Source: Periconia sp. R9002 (Eukaryota > Ascomycota > Dothideomycetes > Pleosporales > Periconiaceae). From it: a stretch of DNA of 64,000 nucleotides. How positions within the stretch are numbered: the first letter of the stretch is position 1; each line of letters opens with the position of its first letter. The translations under genes were made by a program, and so were the position numbers. Shown here piece by piece: positions 20,578 to 30,420 of this stretch. Location: the NCBI GenBank assembly GCA_023627715.1, contig JAMAHW010000044.1, positions 124,001 to 188,000 on the forward strand. The letters run 5' to 3'. The notes beneath the pieces are model-generated. The model was not told the DNA's origin and did no database searches. It worked only from the letters and a program-made list of their open reading frames with translations.

Positions 20578-21554
20578 CGTTGCCATTATCCTCTTGACTT
20601 TGGCTCTGGCTCTCCTGGGGTATCATATTGCCTCGAAATGGACCGAGGTGTAGCAACACCGACGCTCGTACCGAGCACACATACCCCTGTTCCGACCAAC
20701 CTTGACACTGGGGACCTTCCGGCGATCTCGCTTTGTATTTTCAGTTGGGTCGACCGTAAAGCTAAGACGATGCTGCATGTTTAATTTTCTCGGTGCGAGA
20801 AGCGCGAGAGCAGTGGACGCGGGCTGGAGTGGTGCTCGGGCGCTTGTCAGAGTTAGCCGAAGACGGGATCGGGTCGCTTCACCAGGAACATCTAAGATTA
20901 ACAATGGAGGCAATTTTTTGCATGAGAGAACGGGAATGTGAATTTTTCTTGGGGGGAAATGGAACAATAGGTGGGAGCTGAATGAGCCGCATCGCAGCTT
21001 TGGACAGAATTGTAGCTCTAGACGGAGAAGAGGAGGGCGAAATCAATACTACATAGTATCACACAAACTTCAGCGACAACTGTACGTATGTGTGTTAACG
21101 AGTGAATTTGGCCCATATGTTGTCATATAAAATCTTCTAATTTTAGTTGATGCTTGTTGTGCATTTCCATCGCTTCTGCAATTGATAACATTTATCCTAA
21201 TGATACTTGTATTCACAGCTGACTTTGCCTGGTCGGGCGTTCACCACGTGACTATGAATTAATGCTGCACACGATGGCTAGAAAAAACAGTTTGTCCCTG
21301 AACACCAAAACAAAAATCAGGCCCCAAACAGAACGCGAAGCTGATTGCAGGAAACCCGCAACGCACAAGTCGTGATTGTGCCAGCACCGAGACCAGGCCC
21401 AATTATGCCGAAGTCTGAGCGAATACGGAACTCCGACATAACAAACGGCGATGCTATGACCGGAACTGTACGATTTCTCACCCTATCTAAAGGACTCCCA
21501 TCTACAGTGTGTTTTTGGCAAGAGTTGACATCACCATCAACACATCAAATCAAA
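20578..21554. promoter_or_regulatory. Divergent promoter region MDR reductase / O-methyltransferase
   Basis: About 980 bp between divergently transcribed cluster genes. No perfect TCG(N5)CGA; half-sites with spacing 3 occur (TCGTACCGA and TCGGTGCGA at about 20.67 and 20.79 kb). Shared-promoter role is inferred from orientation. Confidence 0.4.
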
Positions 21555-22904
21555 ATGGCGCAATCAATTACCGCAGACTCCCTCCTCGAACTGGCTGAGA
21601 ATCCCCCTCATGATTCTCGGGAACGATTCGCCCTCTATGAAGCAGCCCGACGACTCATGTTGTCCGTTGAGGACCCGATGAGCGTCGGCTCTCGAGTCCA
21701 ATTCAATGCATGATACTCCTTCGCCAAGCTGATGTCATAAACATACTGGCTAACAGTAATCTTTAGGTGACGGCAGCTGCGGTATCCCAAGTGGCAATCG
21801 ACCTCAAAATCTTCGAGCTGTTGGCCAACAATCCAAGCAAGCACTGGTCGGTCGACGACTTGGAGAAGCACACAGGTGCACAGGCGAGTCTTCTGGGTAT
21901 GTTCTCTGTCTATCGTCCGCAAAGTACAAATCTCTGATCAATAGTAGATCGCCTCATGCGCAACCTTGCGGTGAACAACTTAGTTCTTGAGGTCGCCCAT
22001 TCTACGTACTCCGCTTCTCACCTCACCGCACGCTGTGCATCTGCAGCGTTCAGAGCCGGTTTGGCACACAGGTTAGTGGTTCATACTGTAGTTTGTAGGT
22101 CTATCAGACTGATGTTTGCTTAGCAAGAACTTGATCTGGCCAGGCCTTCAGGTGTTACCTACGTTCTTGGCTGAAAACGGATACCGAAATCCCAATGACC
22201 ATGTGCGATCGGCCTGCATGAGAGGTTTGGGCTTTGCTGGCGATGTGATGGCTTATTTGAAAGAGAACCCCGAGAAAGCGGCAGCCAGCTACCTCTTCAT
22301 GGCCGAGAACAAAAAGGAGGCTCCAAAGTGGGTGGATGGCAAAGTTCCAACAACTGACCTCAAACTCAGCAACGATGAGCTTGCCGACAACCGAGTCATG
22401 TTTGTTGACGTCGGCGGTGGCAGCGGGCACCAGTGTGAAGCCATTCGCAAAGCCTACCCCCAATTGAAAGGTCGCGTCCTGGTAGAAGACCTCCCCTTCA
22501 TGGTCAACAGAATCGACAAAGAGCACGCTCGCACAATCGACTTTGAAGTTCTAGCGCACGATTTCTTCCAGCCTCAACCTATTCGCGGAGCCAAGGTCTA
22601 TTACATGCGCAATGTCATCCACGATTGGGACGACCAGCGAGCCTCCTCTATCCTGCAACACACCCGCGAAGCCATGACCAAGGATTCCGTTCTGTTCATC
22701 GATGAGATTATCCTGCCATTGACCGGCGCTTCGAGTAGGCAGGTACATATGGATTTGGCTGTCATGGTTTTTGCTGGAGCCATGGAGAGGACAGATGGGC
22801 AGTGGAAGACCTTGTTGGCGAGCAATGGTTTCCGGATCCGCGATGTGTGGGTCTACGATGAGCAGCTTGGTGCTGCTGTAATTGCTGCTGTGCCCTCTGA
22901 ATAG
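21555..22904 (+). CDS. SAM-dependent O-methyltransferase, plant-type fold
   Basis: Four exons. The start MAQSITADSLLELAENPP matches the N-terminus of fungal cluster O-methyltransferases. Exon 1 ends at 21707 (GC donor) or 21695 (weak GT donor); exon 2 is 21767-21896, exon 3 starts at 21945 or 21948 and ends at 22071, exon 4 is 22124-22904. The N-terminal part is a winged-helix dimerisation domain (VSQVAIDLKIFELL and LLDRLMRNLAVNN). The catalytic domain has the SAM loop VDVGGGSGH, the acidic VEDLPFMV segment and the catalytic His in NVIHDWDD with the partner helix LFIDEIILP. It methylates a phenol of the polyketide or a later intermediate, in the cytosol. Unlike the AflS-like protein, its SAM motif is intact. 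Exon 1-2 joining is the uncertain point. Confidence 0.88.
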
Positions 22905-23483
22905 ATAGATTTGTTAGTATTTTAACAATGCGAACATGGTTTGAAAGCTTGAAATGCCACATTCTTTTATGTCATATATGCGGTGTTTGGTACTCATGTT
23001 GACTGACTTCCCAGCTAATCGATATGAAAAAACGTGAACATTCTCTCCCGGATCTAGTCAGCAGTATGCCTTTTCATACAGAGATCTTGTATTGTCATGT
23101 TCTTCTTCTACCTTTCTCTCTTTTTCTTGTTTTTTTCCCCACGGTGGAGGGGGAAGGTTCGAAATTCGGTATTTGTCAGTAGGTATACACAACTTCGAAA
23201 AATAGAAGGTACATAATGAACAGATCGACTACAAAAATTCACATAGATGGATATGGACAATCAACCTCATTCATCACAACACACCAATAGTTCTACCTTT
23301 AACATTTTTTATGGGATATCAATGCATAACAGGTGGATTGGTGTATATCACTGGATTTCAAGCATCTTCCATAAATTGATCTCAAAAAAAAACAAGCTTT
23401 CATTCTAGCTTTGCAAAATATATGTACTCAACAACTGCACCATCTCACCCCACTATACCCGACCCAACCCTCGCACACCTCCC
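22905..23483. other. Intergenic, convergent 3' ends
   Basis: AT-rich, with T-runs near 23.1 kb and an A-run near 23.38 kb. Nothing recognised. Confidence 0.5.
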
Positions 23484-24704
23484 CTAATTCGACTTAATTG
23501 CCTGCGTCTGGGCCTGCACCGCACTCGGCGGCCTAATCCCATCCCTAATAACATGATCCAAGCTCGTCAACGCAGGCCCATTCGACTGCGGCTTAACCGC
23601 ATCTTCCGGACGCCCCGTGAAGAACGCCAACGGGATGCTCGGACCCCAGATCTTGATCGAGTCGGGTTGAACCTCCTCGTAGGTAGGTGGGGTGTCGGAG
23701 TTAACGAGATCGCCGTCCGTGTAGTGCTCGATGATGTTGCCTGAGGCGTCGAACCTGCGCGCACAAGGGGTTGTTAGCGGGGTGGTTGGCGTTGTGGGAA
23801 GGGAGGGGAGGGGAGGAGGGTTTACCAGTAATCGAAGATGTGGCTTCCGTATTTGTGGCGCCCGATGCCGTAGCAGTTTGTCCAGCCTTTGGAGAGGAGC
23901 CAGTCGTGCCCGAGTTGTTGGGTGTCGTAGCTATCGGTTTCGAAGCTGCAGTGGTGCGGGGTTGCTTCTGGGAGGGGTTTCATTGCGCGGGAGAGGAAGA
24001 TTGTCTGAATTACTCGTCAGTAGGTGTGCGAAGAGTAGTAGGTGAGCGCATACATGATGGTCGACGAACTCCTTGCCCTTGTCGAGGTGCAAGAACATAA
24101 ACGCCGGCCTCCCATCTTTGAGCTGCAAACAGCTTGACAACTTGAGATTGAACGTATTCATGTACCAATCCACCGACTCCTCGAACTTAGAAGAGTCGAC
24201 CCTCAATCCATAGTGTCCACAATTCGCGACCAGCGACGGTCCGCGCTCGAAGGAGTGAAGGCTCTTCCGCGGATGAACAGTGCCGGAGTTGAAGACAAGC
24301 GGCACAGGCGCTTTCTCCTTAACTTCAGCTTCCGCTCGCAACTTCGCGCCATGCACGACCGTGACCTTCATCCCAACGGGATCCGTCAGCACGACTTGCT
24401 TTCCCCCACTGAGCGAGTGCGACGCCTCGATGCTGGATGCACCCGGCACGCGGGCGGCGCGCTCGAGATCATCTGCGGATTCTACCGCGAGGATCCCGCC
24501 GACGAAGTGCTTCCTCTCATCTGGCGACTTCTCGGCGATATAGATGTAGCTCTCTGGCCCAAAGCCGCGGTAGTACGTCCTGGTTTCTTCGCGCTTGGCG
24601 ACTATCAGGCCGAAGTCTACCAGGAATCTTTCGATGGCGTCGAGGTTGGGATGCTGGTAGTGTACTGCCATAAGACGGCTGAGTTGCACCTTTGGGTAAG
24701 CCAT
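23484..24704 (-). CDS. VOC-superfamily extradiol-type dioxygenase-like protein
   Basis: Three exons (24704-24054, 24004-23826, 23754-23484; introns 24005-24053 and 23755-23825) give 366 aa with two glyoxalase-fold modules. The first starts SRLMAVHYQHPN, the second NCGHYGLRV. The three metal ligands of type I extradiol (catechol 2,3-) dioxygenases can be matched: His164 in NCGHYGL, His235 in HHCSFE and Glu286 in GNIIEHY, with the usual GRHKYGSHIFDYW stretch before the last. An Fe(II)-dependent ring-opening, or at least O2-using, reaction is therefore plausible. Several fungal relatives annotated this way have no tested activity, so the substrate is inferred: a catechol made by FMO1 or FMO2. 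A candidate AflR site lies 190 bp upstream of the start. Confidence 0.85.
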
Positions 24705-25480
24705 GTTTGTTGTTGGGTATGGGGAGTTGCGTTTGCTGTCTGTGCTGCGCAATGTGTATATGGTAACGTCTTGTGTGGCGCTTTCTTTTACACTCTTAAC
24801 TCTTTAGTGACATACAGCATTCCCGACTACCGATCGGTCCACGTACAACATACCTATACAAGACTAACGACTAGTGGTGACCATACACCGATGTCGTGTA
24901 CCGAGCTCGCTAGTCGGCTCTCCCAGCACAGACATGCCCGAACGGCGAGATCGGGCCAAAATACAGCGAAATGTACACGCACACCAATTTTTTCTGTAGA
25001 TGGCCTTGAGCGGCTTGGTCTGTGGCTGGGATATTTCTGTGGTAGACGCTGTCATCAATACTGAGCAAGTAATCATCGCATGACAGCCTAAATAAGCATA
25101 TGAAATCGCCTAAAAAATTGCTTTGAATACTACCAATCAGATGCTCAAGCAGAAAAAAATAGTCGATTATTATATTATTGCAATGATGTTTCTAAACGAA
25201 TTGTTCGCGTTGGTTGGTATGTTGTGTCTGCATAAATATTCTATCGACGTGAGGAGCTCACAGAGACTTCTGTATTACAAAAATGTCCTATTTGGACAGT
25301 AGAGTTCAGGAAACAAATTCAGTGTTATATTTGAAGCCTCTCCCTGCAAGTCAAAGCTCTCTCATAAACAGTGAAACAGAACAACAGAATCAAACATGCA
25401 TCAGTGGCGACAGCTTTGTAATAACAATCTTTCTATGCAAAACTACACGTACGTTATCGAATCAACTTAAACCAAACCCT
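24705..25480. other. Intergenic, VOC promoter and FAS alpha 3' flank
   Basis: About 780 bp containing the candidate AflR-type site at 24894-24904. Otherwise AT-rich with no gene. Confidence 0.5.
24894..24904. promoter_or_regulatory. Candidate AflR-type binding site TCGTGTACCGA
   Basis: Perfect TCG(N5)CGA element 190 bp upstream of the VOC gene start codon. Same caveat on chance matches as for the other sites. Confidence 0.5.
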
Positions 25481-28400
25481 CTACTCCCTAAAACAAAACC
25501 GCCAAGTCTCCGCCGCAACATCATAAGACGCACGCGCAGATGGGTCCAACAAAATCTTGTCAGCGTCCTCAGCATCATACGGCGCATGGTCAAGGATCCT
25601 AACAATCTTATTCTCCATGACAGCGCGAGCATATTTCCTATCGGTGCGCTCCATGCGCTGTAGAGCTCGTGCGCGGTAGGCCGAGTATTCGTGCTCGCTG
25701 AGCATTGCGTAGAGGTACTTTGGTGCCACGCCGACCAATTCTCCGCTCTTCTGGCCAAAGCCAAAGGATGTGAGGAGAAAGGCTTTGGGATCCGGTAGAG
25801 GTATGGATTCCTTTGGAATTACCAACGTGGAGAATGGCTGCAGGGCTGGGTCTATGTTATCTGCGTTGCGTTGAGGAGGGATTGTTTTATCTCTCATGAT
25901 TTGCAGACAGCCATTCAGCATCCAAGAGGCGGCTGGGGCTTTCGGATGGCCGGTTAGGGCCTTTTGGCACACTGTCCAGATTGGTCTATGGGCATTGCGA
26001 GATAGATGGTGCAGCTGTTTGGAAAGCACTTTGAATTCGTTCAGGTCGCCAGACTTGGTGGAGGTGCCATGGAGAGAAGCAAAATCCACGTCATCTATGG
26101 TGAGATGATGTTCAGCGAGTGAGGCACGCATGGGAGATAGTAGTGTTTCGCTTTGACAAGGAACACTCCATACGAAATTGTCAAGGTCTTGATCCTCCAA
26201 GCCAGGCGTAGGCACCACGCCCACCATACTTGATGTATCAGATCCACTTGAATTGTGCAGTAATTTGGAGTTTTCCCTAACAAAGGTAAGAAGTCCTTGC
26301 CCGGGAGCGGGTACTGAACGGCCAATGGTGTCGGCGGCCATTGTAGAGCTGGCGATGACTCCGTAGATGGGAAGCCCCATCTCGATCGCTACACTGGCGC
26401 GACAAATCAACTGAACTCCGCAACCATGTGCCTCAACAAATCCGCCTCGACTTTCAGTCAGTGGTCTTGACATTTCGTGTGGCAGACGGCCTCTTGCCGC
26501 TTCCTCAGCCGTGTTGATTGTTGCCTTAAGCATTGAGAATCCGTATGATTCGTCTTCCTGGAGGTCATCGTAACCACCCACAACGCACATCTTTGTCTTC
26601 CCAGATCGTATTGAGTCAATGGCAGAGTCGATTGATTCAATACCCGTCGCACAAGCACCGGATGGTGTTTTGATTGGACCTGAGGCTCCAAGGAGTAGCA
26701 TGTTCACCCAGGCAGCGGGTGTATTGGCAAAGGAGTCAGCGAGGGTATCACTCGCCATGGGACGATCGAGGAACGCATCGCGATACAAGCTCTTCACTTT
26801 AGAACTACCTCCCATCAATGTGCCGAGGAAATTACCAAATTCAGCAACGTGCATGTGGGCAAAGATCTCTGTTGGGTCGGATAGCCCCGCACTGTAGAAT
26901 GCCTCTGCTACACAGCAAAGCGTGAATAAAGTGCTGGGCTCAAGGACTTGCGCAAGATCCGCCGGTACTCCATATGTTTGAGCGTTCCAGCCTTTAGGTA
27001 TAAGTCCTGCCACGACACCGGCTTGGAACGGAACCTCTTTTGCAACTGCAATGCTTGTGCCTCGCTTGATCCGAACGAAACATGTCTCGCCGTTGGACGT
27101 TTGTCTAATGACGACGTTGTCGCCGTGCTTACTCTTCAGGGCCTCCGCCGAGGCTCGTGCAACTTCAAACTCAGGCAAGTCTTGTGTGAGGACTGTTTCC
27201 TCTAACACTTGTTTCTTAGCTGGATCCCACTCTGGTATGTCGTCTGGGGCTAAGCGTCGCACACCTGTGTGCTCTTGAATATAGGCCCCATACTTTTCCT
27301 CAATCTCCTGATCTGCGATCGGTGCACCTGTCTTGGAATCGCACCAACCGACATAGAAACTACCATCGGTGCGGCGCTCATTGTAATGTCGAATGAGACC
27401 CATCAACCACGCCATCTCGACTAGGCCAGAAAGACTCAATTGGTTTTGAGATTCGATCTCCCATCTCGTACGTGCGCTGCCCTGAGGTCCAAGCTCCGAA
27501 AAGCCGACCACTACGATCTGATCAGCGGGATCCGCTGCTTTGAAGCCGAACTGGGTGGAGAGCGTATCTTCATTAGACAGAGGTAGATTAGGGAACCCAA
27601 CTCGAAGTGTGGCCCTCTGGTCGATGGAAGATTGCCGCGCCTCGGGAGCTTTGCCGTGAACTAATTCGTGCTCCCGGGTTCTTTCCTTGTAAGTCGCTTG
27701 CCTGATGCTTGAAACGGACTGGATCTCTCGACGTGCTCGGGACATGACTTCAGAACAGTCTGTCAGGCATTCGAGAGCGCCTCCAAAATCTGCCAATACT
27801 GGCTGTGTCTCACAGACTTCAACCATGGCTGGATCTAACATAGCAACCACATTGATGGCCATCTCTTCCGCGGAGAAGGTTAACACGCCACGTGACTCTA
27901 TTGACTCGGCAACTATATCGTTCGCTCGCATGAGCCGAGTTGACCGTGTCCATCCGATTATGGTACCACACACGGAAATATAGTCCCCTCCCCAGGATTC
28001 AGATTCGGCACGGTATAGCAGGGATTCGAGGCCAAGTTTAGATTCGGAGTAAAGGCCGTCTCCACCAAAAGTTCCTCTATTCGGTGAGAGAGGCACGATT
28101 ACTTGCGTAGGGTGACAATCTACACCACGCTCCTTCTGGCTTTGAATCAGGCGACCAAGGAGACGGTAAATATTCACGAGCATCATCCTGTGTGCCAACT
28201 CGTTCATGGCACCGATTTGTTCAATCTCAGCACTGGGCTCCATGGCCGCAGCGAACGGGATGACGGCATCTAGTTCGCAATCCATGACGGTATGGATATA
28301 GTCGATCACATGCTGGCAATCTTGAGCGCTGGACAGATTGGCCTGAACGACCCTCAGCTCCGAGCCAGCCGATCCATGCGCGTGGTAAAGTTGTTGATAC

Positions 28401-29086
28401 AAGGCGGCTGCCTCAGCGGGTGTTTGTCGCGTGGTTACAATGACTTTGGCTCCACTATGAAGCAACAAACGTGCTACTGCCAAGGCGATCGATCCGGGCC
28501 CAGCACCTGTGAGAAGCACGGCTCGTCCCGTGAATGAAAAGCCGCTCTCGAGGCCTCGCGCCATGACAGAAAAGAATGTCGACGTCAACTCGGCGTCCAT
28601 CGCCCACGAAGAGCCTCCTTTGGTTAGCAAACTGACGAGCTGGCCGAGCGCAGGCCGCGAGTTGACGTATTCACTTTGAATCGTCTCTAAATAACTTTGA
28701 TTTCGTTCAGCCTCGGTATAGACAATGTTCCCCTCACGGTCGACTCTTGTTTGGGGGCGGCATGTTTTCAGCACGTGTCCAATGCCAACGTCTTGTCGTT
28801 TTCGTTGGGTAATGGGAATGTCGGATGTGGCAAGACGCACGCGGTCCGCATTCCACCAGTCATTGTACCGCCTCACCCGCCTAGCATCGAAGAGGGGAAG
28901 AGCTCCGCTCAAGTACTCGCTGGAGAATTCGGCGTCCAACGCGTCCAACTTCGCCTGCAAATCTGCAACTTGCGCGGAGGACTCTTCGACATGACTCGCA
29001 CAGTCGCAATCACGTGTCAGGCTTGATGGGTGGTCGGACGATGTTGCCACAGTTTCTCTGGCAGGCTGTTGGGGTGTTGGTGGTGT

Positions 29087-29124
<38 letters not shown>

Positions 29125-30176
29125 CACGAACGGTCAATGCGAGGCCACACCATGTAGCATACTGTTGTGTGGCATCGTCAATGAGCTGAAGTGCCTCTTT
29201 TGCTGACGTAAGCCGGACAGTCGGCTCCGAGGCGAGGGCGCTAACCAAAACGGCCGTCTGCCGGCCCGGGCCGAATCCCCACTTGGCCGCCACGTGTGAT
29301 CGCAGAAACGCAGCATTGCAGCCGACGGGCATCTTGTTCGATACCAGCCTGCCCACAAGGGCTCCCGATATTTTGCCCAAGTTGGCCATGGTCCCAAAGA
29401 GCTTGTCCAGCTCGCTCAGAGCCATGTCCTCGGCTCGATCGGGCACCCGTTGTTCACCAAATTCGGCCACCAGATCGCTCACCATTTCGTTTTGCACAAT
29501 CGACTTGCCCCCGCTGAGGTCTCGAATGCTTGTCGAAGATGGGATCTGAGCGAGAGTCCGTTTTAACCGCCTGGCAATCAGCATCCGAAGTACCAAAGAA
29601 CCAGGTAACGGACAGTCTGGCACCGCTGCCGTCGAGTTTGATGCCTCCGACCCAGACGATCGAGTAGCCTCCGCTGCAATGATGGATTTGTCCTGAGACT
29701 GCTTCTCCTCTGGTTTATTCTTTACATTTTCCTCCTCCCCCTTCTTCTCCTCTCCCGATTCCTCTTTTGCTACCGCCTGTCGCTCTCCCGTTTCCTCTGT
29801 CCTGGGCTCGACCTCTTCCTCCGTGGCCGGTTCGTACTCGTACCACAGCTTGGGATCGTCCGACGAGCCTGTGTAAGAGAGAAACTCCACTGAAGCTGCT
29901 GCTGATCGGCGGCCGTTTGCAACTAGGCGGGATGTTTGTTTCTTCGCCATACTAGTCAATGTGGCCGAAGGACCCAACTCAATCAGGCGAGAAACCGGGT
30001 CGCTACCAGAGAGCAAAGCATTTTGAGTGTCTGTCCATCGCACTGGGAATGCAAACTGATGGCTTCAATAATGTTAGACGATTCCTATCCCAGGAACCAC
30101 AATGAACTTACGCTAAGAGCTCCACTAACAACCTATGAGCCACGGTTTGCTCATTGAGAGTGAAAGGCTGCGCCAT
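25481..30176 (-). CDS. Dedicated fatty acid synthase alpha subunit (HexA/StcJ type): ACP-KR-KS
   Basis: Two exons (30176-30112 and 30062-25481; intron 30063-30111, 49 nt) give 1548 aa. The junction restores LLVELLAHQFAFPVRW, the conserved N-terminus of fungal FAS alpha. Order: a Glu/Lys-rich linker; ACP with phosphopantetheine Ser209 in GGKSIVQNE; a 12-Gln tract (336-347); the ketoreductase with TGAGPGS (540-546); and the ketosynthase with Cys1159 in SGACATG, His1353 in HGTSTKSG and His1394 in TGHPKAPA. The protein ends soon after the KS tail, so the C-terminal phosphopantetheinyl transferase domain of housekeeping FAS2 (about 1880 aa) is missing and the ACP must be primed in trans. With the beta subunit it should make a short acyl starter, probably hexanoyl, for the PKS at the left edge; chain length is inferred from the family. 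Confidence 0.95.
29087..29122 (-). repeat. In-frame CAG/CAA microsatellite (12 Gln) in FAS alpha
   Basis: Eleven CAG codons and one CAA, in the linker between the ACP region and the KR domain of FAS alpha. Slippage-prone, so its length may vary between strains; it keeps the reading frame. Confidence 0.95.
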
Positions 30177-30420
30177 CGCGGTAACAGCACTGTGGCGCTA
30201 TGGAAAATTAGTCGGATCTGTCCCTTCATCAGTATGTATATCTAGGGCCATCCTCGGCGTATTGCCGGTCGTGTCCGGCATACTGGTTGTGGCATAACCA
30301 ATCCCGAGCCGAGACAGCCCCCCATGCGAGCCTTCAGCCTCGGTCGGGGTCCGAGCATAACATGCCAGTGTCAGAATCTGAATACGCTCATATTCATCTT
30401 TCCAAATTCCAGTGCTCAAC
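30177..30420. promoter_or_regulatory. Bidirectional promoter of the FAS alpha and beta genes
   Basis: Only 244 bp separate the two divergent start codons, so both subunits must share control elements, which would keep alpha and beta expression balanced. It contains one perfect TCG(N5)CGA site. Confidence 0.75.
30344..30354. promoter_or_regulatory. Candidate AflR-type binding site TCGGGGTCCGA in FAS promoter
   Basis: Perfect TCG(N5)CGA, 67 bp upstream of the FAS beta ATG and 168 bp upstream of the FAS alpha ATG. The best placed of the three sites found. Confidence 0.6.

Noticed and set aside
23150..23175. GGTTCGAA-like stretch resembling a tRNA B-box
   Set aside because: The position that must be C is not, and no cloverleaf or A-box can be placed around it.
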